Source: Streptomyces shenzhenensis
GTDB lineage: Bacteria; Actinomycetota; Actinomycetes; Streptomycetales; Streptomycetaceae
Direction of reading: 5' to 3'
NCBI RefSeq assembly: GCF_021462265.1
Contig: NZ_JAJONF010000024.1
Coordinates: forward strand, 62,001-126,000
Length of the DNA stretch: 64,000 nucleotides
In this document: positions 20,241 to 28,827 of the stretch, in pieces
How the letters are laid out: each line of letters begins with the position of its first letter
How positions within the stretch are numbered: the stretch's first letter is position 1
The notes under the pieces: model-generated
Seen by the model: the letters and a program-made list of their open reading frames with translations, nothing else
Told to the model about the DNA's origin: nothing
Database searches by the model: none
Position numbers and translations under genes: made by a program

Positions 20241-21269
20241 TCAGCTCTTCTTGGTCCCCGAGCCAGCCTCGTCCTTGACCTCGTCGGCGTCGTCGTCCTC
20301 GGCGTCGTCCTCGGCATCGGCAACGGCATCGGGGTTACCCGCGTCCTTCGCCTCAGCGGCCTCCACCGTCTCCGCGGCCTCCACCGTCTCCGCGGCCTCC
20401 ACCGTCTCCGCGGCCTCCGCGTCGCCGCCGGACTCGGCCTCACCCTCGATGACGCCCGGCTCGACCACCGCCTCCCGGCCCGGCCGCTTCTTCGCGGAGA
20501 GCACCATGTACAGCACCGCGAGCAGGAACACGATCAACGCGGTCCAGTCGTTGAGCCGGAGACCGAGAATGTGGTGGGCGTCGTCGACGCGCATGTACTC
20601 GATCCAGCCGCGGCCCACACAGTACGCGGCGACGTACAGCGCGAAGGCCCGCCCGTGGCCGAGCTTGAAGCGGCGGTCCGCCCAGATGACCAGGAAGCCG
20701 ACGCCGACACACCACAGCGACTCGTAGAGGAAGGTCGGGTGGTAGTAGCCCGGGATCCGGCCGCCCTCGGAGGAGGTGATGTGCAGGGCCCACGGCACAT
20801 GGGTCTCGCGGCCGTACAGCTCCTGGTTGAACCAGTTGCCCCAGCGGCCGATCGCCTGGGCGAAGGCGATGCCGGGAGCGATGGCGTCGGCGTAGGCCGG
20901 TAGCGGGATACCCCGGCGCCGGCACCCGATCCACGCGCCCACCGCACCCAGCGCGATCGCGCCCCAGATGCCGAGACCGCCCTGCCAGACCTTGAACGCG
21001 TCGACCCAGTCACGGCCCGCGCTGAAGTACAGCTCGTAGTCCGTGATCACGTGGTACAGACGCCCGCCGACCAGGCCGAACGGTACGGCCCAGACCGCGA
21101 TGTCGGCCACGGTGCCGGCCCGCCCGCCCCGGGCGGTCCAGCGCTTGTTTCCGAGCCAGACGGCTACGAAGACACCGATGATGATGCAGAACGCGTAGCC
21201 ACGCAGCGGAATGGGTCCGAGGTGGATCACTCCGCGCGACGGGCTGGGAATGTAGGCAATCTCTTCCAT
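20241..21269 (-). CDS. lgt: prolipoprotein diacylglyceryl transferase with acidic tail
   Basis: Lgt moves a diacylglyceryl group from phosphatidylglycerol to the lipobox cysteine of prelipoproteins, the first step of lipoprotein maturation. The 342-residue protein has about seven membrane helices and the family signature GRWGNWFNQELYG at 141-153, with the catalytic Arg142 and Asn145 region. From about residue 265 it continues into an extra, very acidic cytoplasmic tail with repeated VEAAET units and a final Lys-Lys-Ser; enterobacterial Lgt ends near residue 290. Long tails are common in actinobacterial Lgt but vary greatly. The start is the ATG at 21269. It follows a DsbA-like gene and the trp genes on the same strand. 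Confidence 0.95.
   Translation of the reverse strand: MEEIAYIPSPSRGVIHLGPIPLRGYAFCIIIGVFVAVWLGNKRWTARGGRAGTVADIAVWAVPFGLVGGRLYHVITDYELYFSAGRDWVDAFKVWQGGLGIWGAIALGAVGAWIGCRRRGIPLPAYADAIAPGIAFAQAIGRWGNWFNQELYGRETHVPWALHITSSEGGRIPGYYHPTFLYESLWCVGVGFLVIWADRRFKLGHGRAFALYVAAYCVGRGWIEYMRVDDAHHILGLRLNDWTALIVFLLAVLYMVLSAKKRPGREAVVEPGVIEGEAESGGDAEAAETVEAAETVEAAETVEAAEAKDAGNPDAVADAEDDAEDDDADEVKDEAGSGTKKS
20356..20418 (-). repeat. 18-bp tandem coding repeat in the lgt tail
   Basis: Three identical 18-base units (20356-20373, 20374-20391, 20392-20409) and a half unit encode repeating VEAAET in the acidic C-terminal tail of Lgt. Identity at every base points to recent slippage expansion. Confidence 0.9.
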
Positions 21270-21363
21270 GGCAGGGTCGACGCTACCGTGCCGGGCCGGG
21301 CCGACGGCAACCAGCCCGGCTACGGCTCCATAACGGGGGCGTGAGAAACGCTTACCCCCCTCT

Positions 21364-22140
21364 CTACCGCTTGTTCGCGTCCTCGACCAGCTGCTTCAGC
21401 TTGGCCGGGGTCATGGTCTGGTCCTGGTAGATGTTCTTGCCGTCGAGCAGGACGGTCGGCGTGCCGTTGAACTTCGCCGCCTGGAAGGCCTGGTTGGATT
21501 TCGCGACCCAGGAGTTGTGCGTGCCGTCCTTGACGCACTTCTGGAACGCCGGCGTGTTCAGCCCCTGCACCTGCCCGGCCAGCTCGATCAGCTTGTCGTT
21601 GTTCGCGAACGCGTCGTCCGTTTCCTTCGGCTGGTTCTCGTACAGCACGTCGTGGAAGTCCCGGAACTTCCCGGCGTCCTGGGCGCAGGCCGCCGCGTTG
21701 GCCGCGTTGCGGGAGCCGCTGCCGCCGAGGTTGCCGTCGATCAGCGTGACCAGGTGGTACTCGACTCTGAGCCGGCCGGTGTCGGCCAGCTCGTGGAGCG
21801 TCGGCCGGTACGCCGTCTCGAAGGCCTGGCAGGCCGGGCAGCGGAAGTCCTCCCAGACGGTGAGCGTCGCCTTGGCGCCGTCCTTGCCGACCGGGATCGC
21901 GAGGCTGTCCTTGCCCTGCGCGCCGGAGGGCGCCACGACCGGGCCCGAGCTCGCACCGCTCTTGTCCTTGCCCGCGTTCGCGGCGATCACGCCGACCACC
22001 GCCGCCAGACCCAGGACACAGACGACGCTCGCGCCCACGATCAGCGCGCGCCGCCGCTTGTCCGCGGCCCGCTGCTTCTCGCGCTCGGCCGCCAGCCGCT
22101 CACGGGCCATCCGCTTTCCGTCACGATTCTTCTCGCTCAC
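21364..22140 (-). CDS. membrane-anchored DsbA-like thioredoxin-fold protein 1
   Basis: A 258-residue protein with a basic cytoplasmic N-terminus, one membrane helix (about 33-55) and an extracytoplasmic thioredoxin domain of the DsbA family with active site CPAC (101-104). It probably oxidises or isomerises disulfides in exported proteins. I place the start at GTG 22140, because from there the N-terminus (MSEKNRDGKRMARERLAAER) aligns with that of its paralogue at 51315 (MSKRNSPAAKNAARERLRAE); GGGGG lies close upstream. An ATG at 22221 in frame would add 27 residues. It lies between trpA and lgt on the same strand, with 122 bases to trpA. Confidence 0.88.
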   Translation of the reverse strand: MSEKNRDGKRMARERLAAEREKQRAADKRRRALIVGASVVCVLGLAAVVGVIAANAGKDKSGASSGPVVAPSGAQGKDSLAIPVGKDGAKATLTVWEDFRCPACQAFETAYRPTLHELADTGRLRVEYHLVTLIDGNLGGSGSRNAANAAACAQDAGKFRDFHDVLYENQPKETDDAFANNDKLIELAGQVQGLNTPAFQKCVKDGTHNSWVAKSNQAFQAAKFNGTPTVLLDGKNIYQDQTMTPAKLKQLVEDANKR

Positions 22141-22262
22141 ACCCCCAGAACGAACCGGGGAGGCGCACCGCGCCTCCCCGGTCCCAGGTCCACCCGTTCG
22201 AGTGACCGAATGTTCTGTCATGCCGGGCGGTGCCCCCTATGGGGCATGCCTGCCCATACGGG

Positions 22263-23081
22263 TCATGCCTGTCCGCGCACGCCCTTCGCCAGCTCCCCGG
22301 CGAGTTCCCGGACGGCCGCCACGCCGGCCGCTTGGTCCGGCGCGTCCAGCATCCGCTTCACGAAGGCCGAACCGACGATCACACCGTCGGCGAAGCCGGC
22401 GACCTCGGCGGCCTGGGCCGCGTCGGAGACTCCGAGGCCGACGCAGACGGGCAGCTCGGTGCCGGTGGCCCGGGTGCGCTCGACCAGGTTCTGGGCCTGC
22501 GTGCCGACCGATGCGCGGGTACCGGTGACGCCCATCAGCGAGGCCGCGTAGACGAACCCGCTGCCCGCCGCGGTGATCTTCGCGAGCCGCTCGTCCTTGC
22601 TGCTCGGCGCCACGACGAAGACCGTCGCGAGGCCGTGCTTCTCGGCGTGCTCCCGCCACAGGGCCGACTCCTGGACCGGCAGGTCGGGCAGGATGCAGCC
22701 CGCGCCGCCCGCCTCGGCGAGCTCCGCGGTGAAGCGCTCGACGCCGTAGCGGTCGATGGGGTTCCAGTACGTCATGACGAGGATCGGCTTGCCGGTGGCC
22801 GCGGAGGCCTCCTTGACCGTGCGCATGACGTCCGCGATCTTCACACCGCCGCGCAGGGCGATGTCGTCGGCGGTCTGGATGACCGGACCGTCCAGGACCG
22901 GGTCGCTGTGCGGCAGCCCGACCTCGACGACGTCCGCGCCGCCGTCCAGCACGGCCTTGATCGCCTCGATGCCGCCGTCCACGGTCGGGAACCCGGCCGG
23001 GAGATAGGCGATGAGCGCGGACCGGCCTTCGGCCTTGGCACCGGCGAGGGCGTCGTCCAGCGCCCGAATGTTCCCGCTCAC
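22263..23081 (-). CDS. trpA: tryptophan synthase alpha chain
   Basis: TrpA cleaves indole-3-glycerol phosphate to indole and glyceraldehyde 3-phosphate and passes indole to TrpB. The 272-residue barrel shows the catalytic Glu in VVEVGLPHSDPVLDGP and the catalytic Asp in its DPVLDGP end, with the phosphate-binding GVTGTRA and VGSAFV loops later. It starts at a GTG that overlaps the trpB stop (GTGA), so the two chains are made together. Confidence 0.97.
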   Translation of the reverse strand: MSGNIRALDDALAGAKAEGRSALIAYLPAGFPTVDGGIEAIKAVLDGGADVVEVGLPHSDPVLDGPVIQTADDIALRGGVKIADVMRTVKEASAATGKPILVMTYWNPIDRYGVERFTAELAEAGGAGCILPDLPVQESALWREHAEKHGLATVFVVAPSSKDERLAKITAAGSGFVYAASLMGVTGTRASVGTQAQNLVERTRATGTELPVCVGLGVSDAAQAAEVAGFADGVIVGSAFVKRMLDAPDQAAGVAAVRELAGELAKGVRGQA

Positions 23082-24361
23082 TTGGCGTCCCCCTCGATCT
23101 CGGCGGTGGCGGTGGCGTCGGCGGCGACCTCGGCGTCGGGGTCGTACAGCCCGAAGTAGCGCGCGGCGGTGTCCATGTCCTTGTCGCCACGGCCGGACAG
23201 GTTGACGACGATCAGCCCGTCCTTGCCGAGCTCCCTGCCGACCTCCAGGGCGCCGGCGAGGGCATGGGCGCTCTCGATGGCCGGGATGATGCCCTCGGTA
23301 CGGGAGAGCAGGCTCAGGGCCTGCATGGCCGCGTCGTCGGTGACCGCACGGTACTCGCCGCGGCCGGAGTCCTTGAGGTAGGAGTGCTCGGGGCCGATGC
23401 CCGGGTAGTCCAGACCGGCCGAGATCGAGTACGGCTCGGTGATCTGGCCCTCGTCGTCCTGGAGCACGTAGGACCGGGAGCCGTGCAGGATGCCGGGCTC
23501 GCCGGCGGTGAGGGTGGCCGCGTGCTCGCCGGTCTCCACGCCGTGGCCCGCGGGCTCGCAGCCGATGAGGCGGACGCCCTCGTCGGGGATGAAGGCGTGG
23601 AAGAGGCCGATGGCGTTGGAGCCGCCGCCGACGCAGGCGACGGCCGCGTCGGGGAGCCGGCCGGCCCGCTCCAGGAGCTGGCGGCGGGCCTCGACGCCGA
23701 TGACCCGGTGGAAGTCGCGGACCATCGCCGGGAAGGGGTGCGGGCCGGCGACCGTGCCGAAGAGGTAATGGGTGTGGTCGACGTTGGCCACCCAGTCGCG
23801 GAACGCCTCGTTGATCGCGTCCTTGAGGGTGCGGCTGCCGGACTTCACGGCGATGACCTCGGCGCCGAGGATGCGCATCCGGGCCACGTTCAGGGCCTGG
23901 CGCCTGGTGTCGATCTCGCCCATGTAGATCGTGCAGTCGAGGCCGAACAGCGCACAGGCGGTGGCCGTCGCCACGCCGTGCTGTCCGGCGCCGGTCTCCG
24001 CGATCACCCGGGTCTTGCCCATGCGCTTGGTGAGCAGGGCCTGGCCGAGCACGTTGTTGATCTTGTGCGAGCCGGTGTGGTTGAGGTCCTCGCGCTTGAG
24101 GAAGACGCGGGCGCCGCCGGCGTGTTCCGCGAAGCGGGGGACCTCGGTGAGGGCGCTGGGGCGGCCGGTGTAGTTGACCATCAGGTCGTCGAGTTCGCGG
24201 GCGAACTCGGGGTCGTGCTTGGCCTTGTCGTACTCGACGGCGACCTCGTCCACGGCGGCGACGAGGGCTTCGGGGATGAACTTGCCGCCGAAGGCGCCAA
24301 AATAGCCCTCGGGGGAGGGCACCTGGCCTTCGGGGTCAGGGAAGAAGAAATCGCTGGGCAT
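23078..24361 (-). CDS. trpB: tryptophan synthase beta chain
   Basis: The 427-residue PLP enzyme joins indole and serine to give tryptophan. The cofactor lysine lies in HTGSHKINNVLGQ, and the PLP phosphate loop GGGSNAIG is in the expected place. The ATG at 24361 has GAGG about eight bases upstream. A short C-terminal extension (DAEVAADATATAEIEGDAK) is rich in Ala, Asp and Glu. It is downstream of trpM and coupled to trpA. Confidence 0.97.
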   Translation of the reverse strand: MPSDFFFPDPEGQVPSPEGYFGAFGGKFIPEALVAAVDEVAVEYDKAKHDPEFARELDDLMVNYTGRPSALTEVPRFAEHAGGARVFLKREDLNHTGSHKINNVLGQALLTKRMGKTRVIAETGAGQHGVATATACALFGLDCTIYMGEIDTRRQALNVARMRILGAEVIAVKSGSRTLKDAINEAFRDWVANVDHTHYLFGTVAGPHPFPAMVRDFHRVIGVEARRQLLERAGRLPDAAVACVGGGSNAIGLFHAFIPDEGVRLIGCEPAGHGVETGEHAATLTAGEPGILHGSRSYVLQDDEGQITEPYSISAGLDYPGIGPEHSYLKDSGRGEYRAVTDDAAMQALSLLSRTEGIIPAIESAHALAGALEVGRELGKDGLIVVNLSGRGDKDMDTAARYFGLYDPDAEVAADATATAEIEGDAK

Positions 24362-24430
24362 GCAGAAACCTCACGGTGAGTGCCGATGAAAAACACTGTT
24401 CGCCGTGGGGGCGGAGCCTGGTGTACGACC

Positions 24431-24637
24431 TCAGGCCGTGTGTGGCTGGTCGCGCAGTTCCCCGCGCCCCTTTGGGGCGCGCTGCCATCGACGTCCGTTC
24501 ACCTGGCCGGGCTCGTCTCCGATGACATAACGCACCCGACGACCGTGGACACGCCTCGCCGGGGCTCGGCAGCCCCGGGGGCGGCAGCCGCGCGCGAGAC
24601 GGGCGTACCGGTCCACGGTCGTCATGGTGGGAGTCAT
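24431..24637 (-). CDS. trpM: small basic protein TrpM, tryptophan biosynthesis modulator
   Basis: A 68-residue, very Arg-rich protein between trpC and trpB. I recognise its position and core (ARGCRPRGCRAPARRV then GRRVRYVIGDEPGQVNG) as the small protein TrpM, reported in S. coelicolor to modulate tryptophan synthesis and differentiation. The start may be ATG 24637 or ATG 24625; neither has a strong ribosome site. The last 18 or so residues (APKGRGELRDQPHT) are encoded by a dispersed intergenic repeat with a hairpin, so the true conserved protein may be only the first 50 residues. It begins 21 bases after trpC and is probably co-transcribed. Confidence 0.65.
   Translation of the reverse strand: MTPTMTTVDRYARLARGCRPRGCRAPARRVHGRRVRYVIGDEPGQVNGRRWQRAPKGRGELRDQPHTA
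24441..24490 (-). repeat. dispersed GC-rich repeat with hairpin, overlapping trpM end
   Basis: The sequence GCGCAGTTCCCCGCGCCCC has near copies at about 26540 (reverse) and 40510. CGCGCCCC (24463-24470) pairs with GGGGCGCG (24474-24481) across a three-base loop. It could attenuate transcription between trpM and trpB. It also encodes the TrpM C-terminus. Confidence 0.7.
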
Positions 24638-24658
24638 CGGGGTCAGCCTACCGGCTGC

Positions 24659-25468
24659 TCAGGGCCTGCCGTGCCGGAGCGCGGGGTGTTCGCCCGCCGC
24701 CACCAGGTCGGCCACCGCCGACTTGGGGTCGCGGCCCGTGACCAGGGACTCGCCGACCAGGACCGCGTCGGCGCCCGCGTTGGCGTACGCGATCAGGTCG
24801 TGCGGGCCGCGGACGCCGGACTCGGCGACCTTGACGATGCGGGCGGGGATCTCGGGGGCGACCCGCTCGAAGGTGGAGCGGTCGACCTCCAGGGTCTTCA
24901 GGTTGCGCGCGTTGACGCCGATCACCTTGGCGCCCGCGTCCACCGCGCGCTCGACCTCGTCCTCGTCGTGGACCTCGACGAGCGGGGTGAGGCCGATGGA
25001 CTCGGCGCGCTCGATCAGCGACTCCAGGGCCGGCTGGTCGAGGGCGGCGACGATCAGCAGCGCGAGGTCGGCGCCGTACGCGCGCGCCTCCCACAGCTGG
25101 TACGACGTGACGATGAAGTCCTTGCGCAGCACCGGGATGTCCACCCGGGCCCGGACCGCCTCCAGGTCGGCCAGCGAGCCGCCGAAGCGGCGCTGCTCGG
25201 TCAGGACCGAGATGACGGCCGCGCCGCCCGCCTCGTAGTCCGCGGCGAGCCCGGCCGGGTCCGCGATCGCGGCCAGCGCGCCCTTGGACGGGCTGGAGCG
25301 CTTCACCTCGCAGATGACCTTGACGCCCTCACCGCGCAGCGCGGCCACGCCGTCCTTGGCGGCCGGGGCCTTCGCCGCGCGCTCCTTGAGCTCGTCGAGG
25401 CTGACGCGCGCCTGCCGCTCCGCGAGGTCGGCACGGACTCCGTCGATGATCTCGTCGAGCACACTCAC
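24659..25468 (-). CDS. trpC: indole-3-glycerol phosphate synthase
   Basis: The 269-residue TIM-barrel enzyme closes the indole ring in tryptophan synthesis. The active-site segment ICEVKRSSPSKG (51-62) and the later VLRKDFIV lysine and VGVNARNLKTLEVD Asn-Arg segments are present, as is AESGV near the C-terminus. It starts at GTG 25468 with GGAAGGGGA upstream. Unlike the fused enterobacterial protein, there is no TrpF domain; PriA, encoded at 31577-32302, supplies that step. Confidence 0.97.
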   Translation of the reverse strand: MSVLDEIIDGVRADLAERQARVSLDELKERAAKAPAAKDGVAALRGEGVKVICEVKRSSPSKGALAAIADPAGLAADYEAGGAAVISVLTEQRRFGGSLADLEAVRARVDIPVLRKDFIVTSYQLWEARAYGADLALLIVAALDQPALESLIERAESIGLTPLVEVHDEDEVERAVDAGAKVIGVNARNLKTLEVDRSTFERVAPEIPARIVKVAESGVRGPHDLIAYANAGADAVLVGESLVTGRDPKSAVADLVAAGEHPALRHGRP

Positions 25469-25607
25469 GCGAGCGGTCCCCTTCCGGTTCCGGACGGTTC
25501 TTCCAGACGGGTGTCAAAACCCATGGTCATATCGATGGTATCCGCAGGACGGCACCGGCCCCGCATCCAGCCGACGCCGGTCCCACTACCTGGACATTCA
25601 CAGTTGA

Positions 25608-26057
25608 TCAAGGATGCAACCAGCCACCGAGGGGCAGGTTCCGGACAACGGTGAAGACCAGCAGCAGTACGCCCAGGCTCCACATCTGCGCCGGCCTGAG
25701 CTCGATCCGGACCGGCCGGCCGCGCACCGCGCGCATCACCCAGACGGTCCACACCACGGCGAAGCCCGCATAGGCGAGCACGCCCATCGCGTTGTCCCGC
25801 AGCGCGGCCAGGAAGTCGCCGTGGATGAACGCGTGGGCGCTGCGCAGGCCGCCGCAGCCGGGGCAGTACAGGCCGGTGAGCCGGTACAGCGGGCAGACCG
25901 GATAGTGGCCGGGCTGGTTGGGATCGACGGCGCCGACGTAGGCGAAGGCTCCGACGACGGCGCCCAGCACGGAGACGGGTACGGCCAGCCGGCCCCTGAG
26001 GGAGGGCATCACCGGCGGGGCGGCTGCGCTGTGGCTGTCGGCGTTCACGCCTCGCAT
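25608..26057 (-). CDS. DUF2752 membrane protein
   Basis: A 149-residue membrane protein with about three helices (near 28-45, 88-110 and 127-143). The DUF2752 signature is clear: CPLYRLTGLYCPGCGGLRSAH at about 55-75, a Cys-rich loop after the first helix. The function of the family is unknown. Its place inside the trp gene group, 139 bases before trpC, is common in Streptomyces and suggests co-transcription, but a role in tryptophan synthesis is not shown. The start could also be the GTG nine bases downstream. Confidence 0.85.
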   Translation of the reverse strand: MRGVNADSHSAAAPPVMPSLRGRLAVPVSVLGAVVGAFAYVGAVDPNQPGHYPVCPLYRLTGLYCPGCGGLRSAHAFIHGDFLAALRDNAMGVLAYAGFAVVWTVWVMRAVRGRPVRIELRPAQMWSLGVLLLVFTVVRNLPLGGWLHP

Positions 26058-26132
26058 TGTGCCCCGTACGGTCGGCGCACGCGCGCGAGGGGCGCCCGAT
26101 GCCTCGGGGCGCCCCTCGGGATGCGGTGCGGA

Positions 26133-26393
26133 TCAGCTCTCGGCGGCAGCCGGTTCGCGAGTGGCGGCGGGGGCGCTGGTGTACACGAGCGCGCCGCTTT
26201 CCTTGGGCTGGCCGAGACCCATAGAGCGCATGATCATGCCGACCACGCCGCCGAGGAGCACGATCACCATGCTGGCCCAGAAGCCCACCGGCTGCGCCAT
26301 CACCATGAATGCGCCCGCGGCGCAGAAACCGACGAAGGCGATGATGACGCCGGTCCAGGCGGCCGGGGTGTGACCGTGGTTGCTGCCCGCCAT
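26133..26393 (-). CDS. HGxxPAAW family small membrane protein
   Basis: An 86-residue protein with two membrane helices (about 13-34 and 37-56). It opens with the motif HGHTPAAW that names this actinobacterial family and ends with a hydrophilic Ala-rich tail. GAGGAGC lies about seven bases upstream of the chosen ATG. It stands between the TIGR02234 and DUF2752 membrane proteins in the trp region. No function is known. Confidence 0.85.
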   Translation of the reverse strand: MAGSNHGHTPAAWTGVIIAFVGFCAAGAFMVMAQPVGFWASMVIVLLGGVVGMIMRSMGLGQPKESGALVYTSAPAATREPAAAES

Positions 26394-26531
26394 GACTTGC
26401 TCCTCGTTACTGGTACGTGTCGTACGGGCCCGGGCTCGTACGTGTCCTTCCGGATTCTCGTCCTCCATTGTCCCGTACCCGCCCGCGTGCCGGACGCGGG
26501 GGTGGCGTCTGATTCGCCACACCGCCCAGCG

Positions 26532-26556
26532 CCCCGCGCCCCATAGGGGCGCGGGG
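26532..26556. repeat. repeat-borne perfect hairpin in the trp region
   Basis: A perfect 11-bp inverted repeat CCCCGCGCCCC / GGGGCGCGGGG with a three-base loop forms the core of a dispersed element (about 26524-26590) related to those at 24441 and 40505. It lies in the 239-base gap between two membrane protein genes and could end or pause transcription. The rest of that gap shows no gene. Confidence 0.7.
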
Positions 26557-26632
26557 AACTGCGCGCCCAGCCACAACGGCGCCGCAGCCAACCGACTCGG
26601 CCCGCCACCCTTACGGCGCCCCCGGCGAAGCG

Positions 26633-27277
26633 TCACGCGCCGGTAGGGTCCTCGCCCCGGTCCAGCGCCTTCCAGATGTCCTCGGGCCGGTCGGGATCCA
26701 CCGGCTTCGGTGCCCGGCGCGGCCGCTGCGCCGCCGTGCCGCGCTCGTAGCGGCCGGACATGGCCGGCCACAGGCCGCCGTAGCGCAGCGCCAGCAGCCC
26801 GGCGACCAGGATGAGCGCACCACCGGCCGCGGCGACGTACGGCCAGCCGGTGTGACTGAGCGCGTCGACCGTGGCGGACGTGTCCCCGCTGGCCTCGGCC
26901 GCCTTCTCGTCGAGCGCGGACCCGTCGGACGCGCCCAGCAGGGCCGCGGCGGCGATGCCGGCGCCGGAGAGTGCGAGCAGCGCGGAGACCAGGAGGCGGC
27001 CGGCCCGGCGGACGGCGAAGACGGCCACGAGCGCGGCGAGGCCCACTATGGCGAGGGCCGCGGGCACGCCCGTGACGTCGCTGCCCTTGGCGGTCAGCGG
27101 GAAGGCGCCACCGGCCACCGTGGCGGTGCCCTCCGCCCAGCGCTGCCTGCTGGACAGCAGGGCCACGGCGGCGCCGAGCGCGCCGGACAGCAGCGCCACA
27201 GCGAGGCTGCGGCGGCCGGACCGGGCGGGCTCGCCGGCTTCGGAACGGGGGTGAGGAACAGCAGTCACGTACTCCAC
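26633..27277 (-). CDS. TIGR02234 (Trp_oprn_chp) family membrane protein
   Basis: A 214-residue membrane protein with four helices (about 24-42, 73-90, 94-113 and 146-165) and a positively charged cytoplasmic tail ending RPEDIWKALDRGEDPT, the most conserved part. Proteins of this family are named for their position next to trp genes in actinobacteria. Here it is 51 bases after trpE. Transport of tryptophan or a precursor has been suggested by position only. The start is GTG 27277 or GTG 27268. Confidence 0.87.
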   Translation of the reverse strand: MEYVTAVPHPRSEAGEPARSGRRSLAVALLSGALGAAVALLSSRQRWAEGTATVAGGAFPLTAKGSDVTGVPAALAIVGLAALVAVFAVRRAGRLLVSALLALSGAGIAAAALLGASDGSALDEKAAEASGDTSATVDALSHTGWPYVAAAGGALILVAGLLALRYGGLWPAMSGRYERGTAAQRPRRAPKPVDPDRPEDIWKALDRGEDPTGA

Positions 27278-27328
27278 TATCGCCTGAACCCGTGGCGAAC
27301 GGTCACCCGGGGTCGGGTGAGAAGCGCC

Positions 27329-28816
27329 CTACTTTCCCAGCCTGTTGGCCGTGTGCACGGCCCGCAGGACCGCCGCCGCCTTGTTGCGGCACTCCTGGTC
27401 CTCGGCTGCCGGGTCGGAATCGGCGACGATGCCGGCGCCCGCCTGGACGTACGCCGTGCCGTCGCGGAGCAGGGCGGTGCGGATGGCGATGGCGGTGTCG
27501 GAGTCGCCGGCGAAGTCGAGGTAGCCGACGCAGCCGCCGTACAGCCCCCTTCTGGACGGCTCCAGTTCGTCGATGATCTGCATCGCCCGGGGCTTGGGGG
27601 CGCCGGAGAGGGTGCCGGCCGGGAAGCAGGCGGTGAGGACGTCGAAGGCGGTGCGGCCCCCGGCGACCTTTCCGGTGACCGTCGAGACGATGTGCATGAC
27701 GTGCGAGTACCGCTCGACGGACATGAAGTCGACGACCTCGACGGAGCCCGGCTCGCAGACCCGCCCCAGGTCGTTGCGCCCGAGGTCGACGAGCATCAGG
27801 TGCTCGGCGCGCTCCTTGGGGTCGGCCAGCAGTTCCTCGGCGAGGGCCTGGTCCTCCTGCGGGGTGGCCCCGCGCGGCCGGGTGCCGGCGATGGGGTGCA
27901 CCATGGCCTGCCCGCCCTCGACCTTGACCAGCGCCTCGGGGCTGGATCCCACGACGTCGAAGCCGTCGAAGCGGAAGAGGTACATGTACGGCGACGGGTT
28001 GGTGGCCCTGAGGACCCGGTAGACGTCCAGCGCACTGGCCGTGCACGGGGTCTCGAAGCGCTGGGAGGGGACGACCTGGAAGGCCTCGCCCGCGCGGATG
28101 CGCTCCTTGATGTCCTCGACGGCCGTCTGGAAGTCGGGGCCGCCCCACAGCGCGGTGTACTCGGGGAGTTCGGAGGGCGGCAGGACGGCGGGCGGCTGGG
28201 CGACCGGGCGGGAGAGGTCCGCCTCCATTGCGTCCAGGCGGGCCACGGCGTCGGCGTGGGCCTCGTCCACGCCGGTGTCGAGGTCGTTGTGGTTGATCGC
28301 GTTGGCGATCAGCAGGACCGAGCCCTCCCAGTGGTCCATGACGGCGAGGTCGCTGGTGAGGAGCATGGTCAGCTCGGGGAGCCCGAGGTCGTCGCGCTCG
28401 CCCGGGCCGATCTTCTCCAGGCGGCGCACGATGTCGTAGCCGAGGTAGCCGACCATGCCGCCGGTGAAGGGGGGCAGTTCCTGGGTGTGCGGGGTGTGCA
28501 GGGCCTCGATGGTGGCGCGCAGGGCGGCCAGCGGGTCGCCGTCGACGGGCACGCCGACCGGCGGGGTGCCGAGCCAGTGGGCCTGGCCGTCGCGGGCGGT
28601 GAGGGTGGCGGCGGAGCGGACGCCGATGAAGGAGTACCGAGACCACTGGTACGCCGTACGGCCGTTCTCGGCGGACTCCAGCAGGAAGGTGCCGGGGCGC
28701 TCGGCGGCGAGCTTGCGGTAGAGCGCGACCGGGGTGTCGCCGTCGGCGAGGAGCTTGCGGGTGACCGGGATGACACGCCGGTCGGTCGCGAGCTTGCGGA
28801 AGGTCTCGAGGTCCAT
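27329..28816 (-). CDS. trpE: anthranilate synthase component I
   Basis: TrpE makes anthranilate from chorismate with ammonia supplied by a TrpG amidotransferase. The 495-residue protein has the feedback-site motif LLES at 45-48, GYLGYD in the N-terminal half, and the chorismate-binding C-terminal half with GTRPRG, RAEHLMLVDLGRNDLGRV and AGAGIVADSDP. No trpG or trpD is present in the window, so the glutaminase subunit is encoded elsewhere. It lies 11 bases after hisI and probably shares its transcript. I see no trp leader peptide or attenuator in front of it. Confidence 0.97.
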   Translation of the reverse strand: MDLETFRKLATDRRVIPVTRKLLADGDTPVALYRKLAAERPGTFLLESAENGRTAYQWSRYSFIGVRSAATLTARDGQAHWLGTPPVGVPVDGDPLAALRATIEALHTPHTQELPPFTGGMVGYLGYDIVRRLEKIGPGERDDLGLPELTMLLTSDLAVMDHWEGSVLLIANAINHNDLDTGVDEAHADAVARLDAMEADLSRPVAQPPAVLPPSELPEYTALWGGPDFQTAVEDIKERIRAGEAFQVVPSQRFETPCTASALDVYRVLRATNPSPYMYLFRFDGFDVVGSSPEALVKVEGGQAMVHPIAGTRPRGATPQEDQALAEELLADPKERAEHLMLVDLGRNDLGRVCEPGSVEVVDFMSVERYSHVMHIVSTVTGKVAGGRTAFDVLTACFPAGTLSGAPKPRAMQIIDELEPSRRGLYGGCVGYLDFAGDSDTAIAIRTALLRDGTAYVQAGAGIVADSDPAAEDQECRNKAAAVLRAVHTANRLGK

Positions 28817-28827
28817 GGCGGCAGACC

